A stretch of DNA of 31,015 nucleotides from a virus (IMGVR_UViG_3300045425_000105:1-31015); one strand, 5' to 3'; shown: positions 1-6,430, counted from the first letter of the stretch. The notes: generated from the sequence alone by a model not told the origin. Made by a program: numbers and translations.

Positions 1-21
1 CCCCTAGGAAGGACCCGTGAA

Positions 22-573
22 TCATTTCTTCCAGTTCAGGTTCTCTTCCTTCTTGGACACTATCGGCGCTCTAACCATAGGCCCGCAGTCCACACAATAC
101 GCGTCTGCCCTGTACGATTCTGTTATAAATCTCTCCGCCACCCCGCATGATGCACACGGAACATTGATATGTGACTCTCTGCTGTTGGTCCTGTGGAGCT
201 TGCAGAACAGTGAACCATCCGCCCTCTTGTCCTGGCATACAGGATGGATGCATACCGACTTAGTGTAACTGGCTATATACCCTCGCCGCTCAGCGGCAGC
301 GCATGCCCGGCACAATCCTGCCGAGAAATTGTTGGTGTAAATGTAATCAACCCCGCACTCTTTGCATGTATTGGCTGCCTTGCGAGCACTGGGAAGGCTC
401 GCTTCTCTGCGCTCCATGGCAGAGATATGCGCTTTCTTGCGCGCCTCTAATGCTGCGATCCTCTCCTCCAGAGTCATTGTATTTTCCTTTATGACAGTGC
501 AGGCTGCAGGCAATGCCTCTCGACTCCATCCCATGGAATCCATGGCCCATGTATTTATATTATGTGTTTTCAT
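22..573 (-). CDS. Cysteine-rich putative zinc-binding protein
   Basis: I do not recognise a named family. The 183-residue product has an N-terminal charged helix rich in Glu and Arg (residues 34-66), followed by three Cys clusters. C70xxC73 with C88xxC91 and C140xxC143 with C160xxC163 look like zinc ribbons, and C108/C113/C124/H127 lies between them. That arrangement suggests a nucleic-acid- or protein-binding adaptor, but the role is unknown. The start at 573 has an AGGAGA site eight bases upstream. A second in-frame ATG at 477, with its own AAGGAAA site, begins just before the charged helix and could be the true start. It is the last gene of the leftward operon that holds the endolysin, separated from it by about 200 bases. 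Confidence 0.7.
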   Translation of the reverse strand: MKTHNINTWAMDSMGWSREALPAACTVIKENTMTLEERIAALEARKKAHISAMERREASLPSARKAANTCKECGVDYIYTNNFSAGLCRACAAAERRGYIASYTKSVCIHPVCQDKRADGSLFCKLHRTNSRESHINVPCASCGVAERFITESYRADAYCVDCGPMVRAPIVSKKEENLNWKK

Positions 574-777
574 ATAATGATCTCCTGTTAATCGTGGACC
601 CTTAGCTTATACCGTTTAATTTTAAGCGGCACGGTTTGCACTGGTCTCCAAGCCATGAAAGCGATCATACATGCCTGGCGTTAACTTGGTCCAGCAGCTA
701 TGGTTTTGTAACCGATCCCAAGTGACCGGCATAACTATTTTAAGGAGTACCGCTCCGCCGTTCAAATTCTAAAACTG

Positions 778-1506
778 TTAAGCCAAAAACTCCGACCCAT
801 CAAATAGAGCAGCCCGCGGGAAAGTAGACGCCTCATACTTGGTGACAACATGGTCGCCGTTCTTGTCTAGCGAGCTGTTTGCGTTATATTGCCGAGGCCT
901 GGTGGCGAGTGTCCACATCTCATAGTCATTCGGCTTGCCAACTGCTACCGGCCAGATTATCGCCATGTACATGTCCTCAAGATTTTTTATGCGCCCTGCG
1001 AATGACTTGAAATACTTGCGCACGTAGACATCGAGCTGCTGCTCTGCAGTCATCAGTGCCAGCTTGTCAACTGTTGTGCCCAGGCCAATAGCCGTGGCCC
1101 CCATAAACTGGATCAGCCCGGTTGCAGAGCTGTTAGGATTCTTGATGGACGGGCTGAAAGTCCTCGCGGTCTCGAAGGCCATGCACGCCATAAGCCAATT
1201 GGGGTCGCACCCAAGCTCCATAGCGATGTCTCGAACGATCCGCCTGAACTCGGGTGATACCTTAGCCCCCCACACCAAAGGCCTGACTAATGGAGCCATG
1301 TCAGGATGATTTGATATTGCTCCCTGCTCTGACATAAGACTGGCTGTTGCCACAGATCTAAGCTCCTGCAATTGGTCCAGCGCCTTGCTGATAGCAGCAT
1401 AAGTCTTTGGCCCAATATACCCATCAACATCAACATCTATACCGAATGACCTAAGTTTGCGCTGTATATCCGTTATTACCATGCTGAATCTGTAATCGTC
1501 CATCAT
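778..1506 (-). CDS. Endolysin: peptidoglycan-binding plus lysozyme-like transglycosylase domain
   Basis: Cuts host cell-wall glycan at lysis. The 242-residue product starts with a PG_binding_1-type segment (DIQRKLRSFGIDVDVDGYIG region) and then has an SLT/lysozyme-like catalytic domain. The likely catalytic Glu lies in MAFETARTFSP, and the family's A-x-GLIQFM signature follows it. The carboxyl end (LEDMYMAIIWPVAVGKP) resembles other phage endolysins of this type. A longer in-frame reading starting at 1614 is rejected, because the ATG at 1506 has an AGAGGG site and overlaps the stop of the preceding small membrane gene by one base (TGATG), which implies translational coupling. There is no signal peptide, so export would need a holin. 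Confidence 0.88.
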   Translation of the reverse strand: MMDDYRFSMVITDIQRKLRSFGIDVDVDGYIGPKTYAAISKALDQLQELRSVATASLMSEQGAISNHPDMAPLVRPLVWGAKVSPEFRRIVRDIAMELGCDPNWLMACMAFETARTFSPSIKNPNSSATGLIQFMGATAIGLGTTVDKLALMTAEQQLDVYVRKYFKSFAGRIKNLEDMYMAIIWPVAVGKPNDYEMWTLATRPRQYNANSSLDKNGDHVVTKYEASTFPRAALFDGSEFLA

Positions 1507-1664
1507 CAAACACCCTCTGTCAGTCCAAAATACAAGGCCGCCACAATAACCTGCATGCATACCACGATTGCGGCGATTTCTGCAGGGCTTGCTATTACCA
1601 CCGCTTTTTTCCATACAGTAATCTTAGCCTGATTCATCGGCTCGTAATATTTCCTTATTTCCAT
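1506..1664 (-). CDS. 52-residue single-span membrane protein, candidate holin-like peptide
   Basis: A short gene read directly from the sequence. The product has a charged N-terminus (MEIRKYYEPMNQAK), a basic WKK boundary and one hydrophobic segment at about residues 29-48 (AEIAAIVVCMQVIVAALYFG), ending TEGV. The ATG at 1664 lies inside the 3' end of the upstream gene, with a purine-rich GGGGGATTGAG stretch before it. The stop overlaps the endolysin start as TGATG. A tiny membrane protein coupled to an endolysin fits a holin, pinholin or other export helper by position, but no family match is claimed. The coupling and hydrophobicity are seen; the function is inferred. Confidence 0.6.
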   Translation of the reverse strand: MEIRKYYEPMNQAKITVWKKAVVIASPAEIAAIVVCMQVIVAALYFGLTEGV

Positions 1665-2188
1665 TTTCTCAATCCCCCAATTAATAAAGCGCCTAAAGCA
1701 ACAAGGGCGAAAGGCCCTGGCTCTGACACGTGCGCTACACTACTACAACTGCCACTACTACTGCCACCGTTACCCTTGCCAATCATAGGCCCGACTCCCC
1801 ACGACTCAAACATTTGGCCTATAACCCATGGATGGACGCGCCCAGTTGTACTACTTCGTGGAACCTGATAAAACTCAGCTCCCCTCGGTTTCTCATAATA
1901 CGAGGATGGCGGTATTTCTGGTACAGGTGGATCTGCCTCGCATGGCAGCCCGCCCTTTGTCAGGCAGTCGGCTCCTGGGTAGTAGTTGTGCTTAATGCCA
2001 AATTCAGCGCTCCCGTAATAATCCTGGTCTGACCACATGACATCCCCGGCGCCACATTCCATGCCAGCAGTATGGTGTTCTGGCTCAGAATGCATCCAGT
2101 ACACAACCCCACCAATAGTGGCAGCAAACAGAGCCGCGCCTACTATTTCCCGGCTCCATCTACTTGTGCGCCTACGCCTGCGGATCAT
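1655..2188 (-). CDS. Exported protein with C-terminal PEP-CTERM-like sorting signal
   Basis: The 177-residue product has an Arg-rich N-terminus (MIRRRRR) and a hydrophobic segment at about residues 15-31, consistent with a signal peptide or anchor. A low-complexity, Cys-containing middle follows (C45, C75, C83, C148) with a Gly/Ser stretch at 139-150. The end is V-S-E-P at 154-157, then a hydrophobic run 158-173 and the basic tail RKWK. That triple layout of (P/S)EP, transmembrane helix and Arg-rich end is the hallmark of PEP-CTERM proteins processed by exosortase. The gene overlaps the HNH/AP2 gene by four bases (ATGA) and the small membrane gene downstream by ten. Its function is unknown; the signal suggests delivery to the host envelope. 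Confidence 0.7.
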   Translation of the reverse strand: MIRRRRRTSRWSREIVGAALFAATIGGVVYWMHSEPEHHTAGMECGAGDVMWSDQDYYGSAEFGIKHNYYPGADCLTKGGLPCEADPPVPEIPPSSYYEKPRGAEFYQVPRSSTTGRVHPWVIGQMFESWGVGPMIGKGNGGSSSGSCSSVAHVSEPGPFALVALGALLIGGLRKWK

Positions 2189-2691
2189 TCCCGCACCTCA
2201 TTACAGAATTCACCGAAATATTCCTTTGCAACAACCTTCCTTGCTGCGGCCGCCTTTTCGATGGTGTCGAAAAATCCAAGGTGGATATGCTTTCCCTGAA
2301 CACAGATATAGGCTACCCACTTCTGGATCCGCTTGTGCCAACAAACCCCGCGAACCCCTGATGTGTTATTAGAGCGCATGCGTTGCGCTCCGGCGGCCTT
2401 GCCCCATGCATCACAAGCAAGATTATCCCACTTTAAGTTTTTAATGTCCTTGTCCTTAAATATTATGCGCTCCAAGTCTTTAGGCCATGCGCCTGTATAA
2501 ATGCCAAATGCTATGATGCTCCTGCTCATCCGCCTTCTATTAAATGTAATTGCTCGACATGCCCCCCCGGCAACCATCCCGGCTGTCTTGTGAGTAAGAC
2601 GGTCAACCTTCCATCTAAGCTCGCCAGTAGCTGGGTTATAAGACCATAACTCGCGAGCTTCTTCTACCGTCATACCTCTGTACGTTTTCAT
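2185..2691 (-). CDS. HNH-type homing endonuclease-like protein with AP2 DNA-binding domain, catalytically degenerate
   Basis: The 168-residue product matches phage HNH/AP2 proteins. The N-terminal YNPATGELRWK motif (residues 18-28) is typical, and the C-terminal AP2-like domain runs NTSGVRGVCWHKRIQKWVAY to AAAARKVV (about 108-158). In this family the middle usually holds a His-Arg and an Asp-His pair for metal binding. Here the equivalent stretches read RSIIAF and ERIIF, so the expected histidines seem to be absent. It may be a dead endonuclease kept as a DNA-binding protein, or a decaying homing gene. The start at 2691 has AAGGAG nine bases upstream. It overlaps the PEP-CTERM-like gene by four bases, which suggests it is still co-translated. 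Confidence 0.75.
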   Translation of the reverse strand: MKTYRGMTVEEARELWSYNPATGELRWKVDRLTHKTAGMVAGGACRAITFNRRRMSRSIIAFGIYTGAWPKDLERIIFKDKDIKNLKWDNLACDAWGKAAGAQRMRSNNTSGVRGVCWHKRIQKWVAYICVQGKHIHLGFFDTIEKAAAARKVVAKEYFGEFCNEVRE

Positions 2692-2750
2692 TTAAATTTA
2701 CTCCTTGCATTGTTATTAAATTAAATGGGCAACCGCCAAGTTCCAGAGAC

Positions 2751-3644
2751 TCATTTTACCCTCCAACCATTTGTAAGATTAACCAGCTGCGGAAACTCTC
2801 GCGCCCCGACTACCTGCTCCGGCTCAATGCTCCCCCATGTGAAGAAGGCAACAGCTCCTATATCCAGCCCCAGGGTATCAATGGCGAGCTTATACTCTGT
2901 CATGATCTTTGCGCAATCCCACATGCCGCATAAATTAGGCGACGACATTGCAGGCGGGATCAAGGAGATCTTGCGAGCAGCCCCATTAATAGGCGCACCG
3001 TGCAGAGTGTTATACCGCGTGACAGTATTGAAAATTGTAGAATGTTCGGCCATCGCGTCTGGCTTGCCCTGCTGTACGCAGTCGCTAAGACAAAAGTAAT
3101 TATCTACCGACAGGTAGTTAACTGTCTTTGCCATATCAAATTCATTACTCCAGTCAGGTACTACCGTATAGGCCTCATTGTGCCAAGATAAAGAACCTCC
3201 TATATTAGCCTTAACCACTGCATCCGCAGCTTCTATCCGGTTAATATGCCAATCGTTTGATTGCCCTTGCCCGCTGCTGATGATCTCATCATACAGCACG
3301 ATAATTTGCAGTCCGTGACTATTTGCCAGATTGATATCCTGCGCAAAGTCCACAGGATCAAACTCGGCGAACTCTGCAGGCGACACAACTACAACAGCGG
3401 CGGAAAATCCGTATGCTTCCCCAAGATAATCTACAGCGTTGCTTGCTCCATTGTTAGCGGATCCATCATATATAAACCCGAAAGCGTTATGGTCTGTCTG
3501 TGCCCTCACCTCTGCAACCTGCGCAGGATCTGTTACCAATGCGCCTATATTGTCAATATTAAATTCAGCCGCCGCAGCTCCCGAGAACATTTCCGCAACA
3601 GCAATTGCAAATATTGTGCGGTTTATTTTTTTATTTATATACAT
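2751..3644 (-). CDS. Exported protein of unknown function
   Basis: The product is 297 residues. The first 26 form a classical signal peptide: basic MYINKKINR, a hydrophobic core and an SGAAAA cleavage region before EFNID. The rest alternates hydrophobic strands and helices (AAVVVVSPAEF, LQIIVLYDE, IGAVAFFTWG), which suggests an alpha/beta, possibly TIM-barrel-like fold with acidic residues after the strands. A glycosidase-like role is possible but not shown. The start at 3644 has an ideal AAGGAG six bases upstream; an in-frame start at 3665 lacks one. It is the first gene after a strong leftward promoter. An exported protein at the head of a phage operon suggests envelope modification during infection or lysogeny. 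Confidence 0.75.
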   Translation of the reverse strand: MYINKKINRTIFAIAVAEMFSGAAAAEFNIDNIGALVTDPAQVAEVRAQTDHNAFGFIYDGSANNGASNAVDYLGEAYGFSAAVVVVSPAEFAEFDPVDFAQDINLANSHGLQIIVLYDEIISSGQGQSNDWHINRIEAADAVVKANIGGSLSWHNEAYTVVPDWSNEFDMAKTVNYLSVDNYFCLSDCVQQGKPDAMAEHSTIFNTVTRYNTLHGAPINGAARKISLIPPAMSSPNLCGMWDCAKIMTEYKLAIDTLGLDIGAVAFFTWGSIEPEQVVGAREFPQLVNLTNGWRVK

Positions 3645-3661
3645 TTTGGTCTCCTTGTTTG

Positions 3662-3691
3662 GCAAGGCAAAACGCCTACGCCATGCCTTGC
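3662..3691 (-). promoter_or_regulatory. Inverted repeat in the leader of the exported-protein gene
   Basis: An 8-bp perfect inverted repeat (GCAAGGCA at 3662-3669 and TGCCTTGC at 3684-3691) sits between the -10 box and the ribosome-binding site. It could form a leader hairpin or serve as a repressor operator; the sequence cannot tell which. Confidence 0.45.
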
Positions 3692-3719
3692 ATCATACAC
3701 TAACAAAAACACTTGTCAA
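3692..3719 (-). promoter_or_regulatory. Sigma70-type promoter, leftward
   Basis: On the minus strand there is a perfect TTGACA at 3719-3714, a 16-bp spacer and TATGAT at 3697-3692. It lies 48 bases upstream of the exported-protein start and within 5 bases of the end of the diphosphohydrolase gene. It probably drives the whole leftward operon down to position 22. Confidence 0.7.
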
Positions 3720-3722
3720 CAT

Positions 3723-4025
3723 TTATTTACCCTTGCCTTGTCGACACGAGATATACTCGCGCTTGCGCGCTACTACATAGGCAAACATCAAACGTGTGGA
3801 TGCATGCCCAAGATGCGATAATCCGCTCTCTGAGTCTATACGATCCCCCCTGAGATGCTTAACAGCATGGCTAATAGCTGCGTATATGTGATCACTTACA
3901 GGAATCCTGTCCCATCCTGCAGCCGGGTATTTTGTCATGCCGAATGCAAGCACTTCTCCGACCTCCATGACCCAGTCATGATCAACCAGGTCAATGCCAA
4001 GCTCTGCATCTATATCTTTTATCAT
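3723..4025 (-). CDS. dATP/dGTP diphosphohydrolase-like protein (DUF5664 / MazZ-like domain)
   Basis: The 100-residue product matches the small all-alpha phage family annotated as dATP/dGTP diphosphohydrolase N-terminal domain. The signature is visible: EVLAFGMTKYPAAGWDRIPVSDHIYAAISHAVKHLRG, then the acidic IDSESGLSHLGHASTRLMFA. In the family the His, Glu and Asp residues of these helices are thought to bind metal and hydrolyse purine deoxynucleotides to monophosphates; MazZ of 2-aminoadenine phages is a relative. No PurZ or DatZ is in this window, so a modified-base pathway is not supported here. A GAGG site lies about eight bases before the ATG at 4025. It overlaps the 34-residue gene upstream by four bases. 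Confidence 0.72.
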   Translation of the reverse strand: MIKDIDAELGIDLVDHDWVMEVGEVLAFGMTKYPAAGWDRIPVSDHIYAAISHAVKHLRGDRIDSESGLSHLGHASTRLMFAYVVARKREYISCRQGKGK

Positions 4026-4126
4026 CTAGCTGTCCTCAATGCAAAATCCAAAGCTTTTTCGAATTCTTCGTTTGTTTTACTGCGTACTGCTGCCATGATT
4101 GTATTGATCCCTTTTGAATCATTCAT
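4022..4126 (-). CDS. 34-residue peptide sharing a helix with the tail-like protein at 6467-7159
   Basis: The short gene ends in a TGA that overlaps the next ATG (ATGA), so it is coupled to the diphosphohydrolase. A weak GAGAA precedes its ATG. Its last 20 residues, VRSKTNEEFEKALDFALRTA plus R, closely match the C-terminus of the protein encoded at 6467-7159 (VRNKASEELEKALDFALRTA plus G). About 15 of 20 positions are identical while the codons have diverged, so it is not a recent copy. The sequence predicts an amphipathic helix. Whether it is a functional peptide, a shared interaction tag or a gene remnant is unknown. Confidence 0.55.
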   Translation of the reverse strand: MNDSKGINTIMAAVRSKTNEEFEKALDFALRTAR

Positions 4127-4234
4127 TTCGATTCTCAAATTTGATAATTAACATGCATCGCAGTTTAACACATGAAAACTTCTTGCAACATAATTAAATT
4201 ATAAATGTAAATTTATAAAAAAATATGATTATAG

Positions 4235-4265
4235 TTGCTTTCAACATGTGCGATCAGTGTATAAT
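4235..4265 (+). promoter_or_regulatory. Rightward promoter of the repeat-protein unit
   Basis: A perfect TATAAT at 4260-4265 follows a TTGCTT at 4235-4240 with a long 19-bp spacer. The heptamer CGATCAG occurs on both sides of the -10 box (4251-4257 and 4274-4280), a possible operator. The surrounding 4150-4235 stretch is very AT-rich. The first downstream gene starts at 4311. Confidence 0.5.
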
Positions 4266-4310
4266 TAATTTATCGATCAGGCAATTCCGCCCGGTACAGG
4301 AGCATTGAAA

Positions 4311-4895
4311 ATGAGTAACAAAAAATACGAATTAACGAACGAAACAAAAATTATGCCGACAGGAGAAACTGTGTACAGAATCAGAGCGTTACTCAGTTTC
4401 GACACAATCTATCAACCAGTAAAAGCTGGCGACCTGGGCGGCTGGGTACAGTCAGAAGATAACTTATCCCACGAAGGAAACTGCTGGCTTTTCGAAGAAG
4501 CAACCGGTTACCAAAACGCTAAACGATCTGGTGACTCTGTTGGTTATGGCAACAGTTGTCAGCTTGAAAACAGTCGCCAGTATGGTAACAGCAGGCAGTT
4601 TGGCTGCAGTGTGCAATCAGGCAGCAGCCAACAGTTTGCTGACAGTCGCCAGTTTGGCTGGAGTCGGCAGTTTGGCAACAGTCAGCAATACGACAACAGC
4701 CAACAGTATGGAGACAGCCGTCAATATGGCGACAGCCGTCAGTATGGTGAGAGCCAACAGTATGGCAACAGCCGCCAATATGGTGACAGCCAACAGTTTG
4801 GCTGGAGTAGGCAGTATGACTGCAGCCGCCAGTACGGTAACAGCCGCCAGTATTGCAAAAGCCGTAGGTATGGCAGCAGCCGAACATCGGATTAA
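4311..4895 (+). CDS. YdcK-like hexapeptide-repeat protein A (left-handed beta-helix type)
   Basis: The 194-residue product has an N-terminal domain (1-72) with the motif PVKAGDLGGWVQSEDNLSHE and a conserved GNCWLF, as in prophage and YdcK-type proteins. About 17 six-residue repeats follow, of consensus Q-(Y/F)-G-(N/D)-S-(R/Q). In relatives the repeat reads V-Y-G-N-A-R and is expected to fold as a left-handed beta-helix. Here Val is replaced by Gln and Ala by Ser throughout. The start at 4311 has AGGAG eight bases upstream; a TTG two codons earlier is less likely. It is the first gene of the rightward unit and is followed 37 bases later by a longer paralogue. The function is unknown; beta-helix repeat proteins can act as structural or binding scaffolds. 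Confidence 0.75.
   Translation: MSNKKYELTNETKIMPTGETVYRIRALLSFDTIYQPVKAGDLGGWVQSEDNLSHEGNCWLFEEATGYQNAKRSGDSVGYGNSCQLENSRQYGNSRQFGCSVQSGSSQQFADSRQFGWSRQFGNSQQYDNSQQYGDSRQYGDSRQYGESQQYGNSRQYGDSQQFGWSRQYDCSRQYGNSRQYCKSRRYGSSRTSD
4578..4880 (+). repeat. 18-bp tandem repeat array, about 17 units
   Basis: In-frame tandem units of 18 bp (consensus CAGTATGGCAACAGCCAA with third-position variation) encode the hexapeptide repeats of protein A. Identity between units is strong in DNA as well as protein, which indicates recent expansion by slippage or unequal recombination. The 15-bp sequence at 4881-4895 is directly repeated at 4896-4910, just after the array. Confidence 0.85.
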
Positions 4896-4932
4896 CGAAC
4901 ATCGGATTAACAGCAACACAGGAGCAATAAAA

Positions 4933-6153
4933 ATGAGTACCAACGCTACAACCAAAAAGAAATACGAGCTTACGGAAGAAACAAGAGTGATGCCGACAGG
5001 AGAAACTGTGTATCGAATAAAAGCTTTGCGTGATTTTGATACAACCCATAAGCCAGTAAAAGCTGGTGACTTGGGTGGCTGGGTGCAGTCCGAAAAAAAC
5101 TTATCCCACGAAGGAAACTGTTGGCTTTTCGACGAAGCAACAGGTTATCAAAACTCTAAACGAACTGGTAACGCTGTTGGTTACAATCGTAGCCGTCAGT
5201 ATGGAAACAGCCGTCAGTATGGCGACAGCCAACAGTATGGCAACAGCCAACAGTATGACGACAGCCGTCAATATGGCGACAGCCAACAATGCGGCAACAG
5301 CCAACAGTATGGCTGCAGCCAACAGTATGGCGACAGCCGTCAGTATTGTAATAGTCAGCAGTATGGCGACAGTCAGCAGTATGGTGACAGCGAACAGTAT
5401 GGCGACAGCCAACAGTATGGCTGCAGCCAACAGTATGGAGACAGCCAACAATGTGGCAACAGCCAACAGTATGACTATAGCCATCAGTGTGGAAACAGTT
5501 GGCAATATGGCAATAGTCGCCAGTATGGTAACAGCCAACAGTTTGCTGACAGTCGCCAGTTTGGTAACAGCGAACAGTATGGCGACAGCCGCCAGTTTGG
5601 TAACAGCGAACAGTATGGCGACAGCCGCCAATATGGTGACAGCCGCCAGTATGGAAACAGTTGGCAATACGACAATAGTCGCCAGTTTGGAAACAGTTGG
5701 CAATACGACAATAGTCGCCAGTTTGGAAACAGTTGGCAATACGACAATAGTCGCCAGTTTGGTAACAGCCAACAGTTTGCTGACAGTCGCCAGTATGGTA
5801 ACAGCCAACAGTTTGCTGACAGTCGCCAGTTTGGTAACAGCGAACAGTATGGCGACAGCCGCCAGTTTGGTAACAGCCAACAGTATGACTATAGCCATCA
5901 GTGTGGAAACAGTTGGCAATACGACAATAGTCGCCAGTTTGGTAACAGCCAACAGTTTGCTGACAGTCGCCAGTATGGTAACAGCCAACAGTTTGGTGAC
6001 AGCCGCCAGTGTGGCAACAGCCAACAGTATGACTATAGCCATCAGTGTGGAAACAGTTGGCAATATGGCAATAGTCGCCAGTATGGTGACAGCCAACAGT
6101 TTGGCGACAGCCGTCAATATGGTGACAGCCAGCAGTGTGGCCACGAAGATTAA
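4933..6153 (+). CDS. YdcK-like hexapeptide-repeat protein B (left-handed beta-helix type)
   Basis: The 406-residue product is a paralogue of the preceding gene. The N-terminal 88 residues are highly similar (YELTEETRVMPTGETVYRIK, KAGDLGGWVQSE, NLSHEGNCWLF). It then has 52 complete six-residue repeats of consensus Q-(Y/F)-G-(N/D)-S-(R/Q/E/W), three times as many as protein A. Such an array could form a very long rod if it folds as a left-handed beta-helix. The start at 4933 has AGGAG eight bases upstream; a much longer reading from 4531 runs through the repeats of protein A in another frame and is rejected. Gln at the usual Val position would give a polar ladder, which is unusual. Membrane segments and a signal peptide are absent. 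Confidence 0.78.
   Translation: MSTNATTKKKYELTEETRVMPTGETVYRIKALRDFDTTHKPVKAGDLGGWVQSEKNLSHEGNCWLFDEATGYQNSKRTGNAVGYNRSRQYGNSRQYGDSQQYGNSQQYDDSRQYGDSQQCGNSQQYGCSQQYGDSRQYCNSQQYGDSQQYGDSEQYGDSQQYGCSQQYGDSQQCGNSQQYDYSHQCGNSWQYGNSRQYGNSQQFADSRQFGNSEQYGDSRQFGNSEQYGDSRQYGDSRQYGNSWQYDNSRQFGNSWQYDNSRQFGNSWQYDNSRQFGNSQQFADSRQYGNSQQFADSRQFGNSEQYGDSRQFGNSQQYDYSHQCGNSWQYDNSRQFGNSQQFADSRQYGNSQQFGDSRQCGNSQQYDYSHQCGNSWQYGNSRQYGDSQQFGDSRQYGDSQQCGHED
5197..6132 (+). repeat. 18-bp tandem repeat array, 52 units
   Basis: Fifty-two contiguous 18-bp units, all in frame, encode the repeats of protein B. Higher-order duplications are visible: the block around AACAGTTGGCAATACGACAA recurs three times in a row at about 5676-5755 and again near 5910. 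Because the unit length is a multiple of three, two other frames are also open through the array. Confidence 0.88.
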
Positions 6154-6159
6154 TTAATT

Positions 6160-6389
6160 GGAGTAATTGTCATCCTGCTCCATTTCCGATAGAAATAGCA
6201 CGTGACCATATTTTAAGTTGGTCTAATGAATGTGATTTAATTTTTGATCCATTTGGTGGAAGTGGAACAACGGCAATTGCAGCTGAAAATACAAATCGAA
6301 AATGGGTATGTTGTGAAATAAGTGAAGAATACACAACAAAAGCAGTCGAACGAATTCTAAATCATCAACGCGAAGATGATGGAAATTGA
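6160..6389 (+). pseudogene. C-terminal fragment of an N6-adenine/N4-cytosine DNA methyltransferase
   Basis: The reading frame encodes NCHPAPFPIEIARDHILSWS, then the SAM-binding motif DPFGGSGTTAIAA, then a CCEISEEYTTKAVERI ending. This is the standard C-terminal part of class-beta phage methyltransferases. The catalytic (D/S)PP(Y/W) motif and all of the N-terminal half are missing. The fragment begins right after the stop of the repeat gene, in a different frame and with no ribosome-binding site. The codons are noticeably more AT-rich than those of neighbouring genes. It is probably the remnant left when the repeat genes replaced the 5' part of a methyltransferase gene, or the reverse. Confidence 0.8.
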
Positions 6390-6430
6390 AAATAAAAGAA
6401 ACAGCCCGCCCGCCGGTTTGACTAAACTAC

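Noticed and set aside
622-732. 36-codon minus-strand frame between the endolysin and the zinc-binding protein genes
   Set aside because: No ribosome-binding site and no recognisable product. I see nothing else in the 574-777 gap.
763-772. tRNA T-loop-like sequence GTTCAAATTC
   Set aside because: The flanking bases do not form a T-stem, and no acceptor or anticodon arm could be built.
4578-6132. CRISPR-like array
   Set aside because: The units are contiguous 18-bp coding repeats without unique spacers, and the sequence is protein-coding in one frame.
5066-6157. Long open frames in other phases and on the minus strand across the 18-bp repeats (for example minus strand 5101-6144)
   Set aside because: The 18-bp unit lacks stop codons in several frames, so these frames are open by consequence. 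They lack ribosome-binding sites and give only simple repeats such as MATANS.
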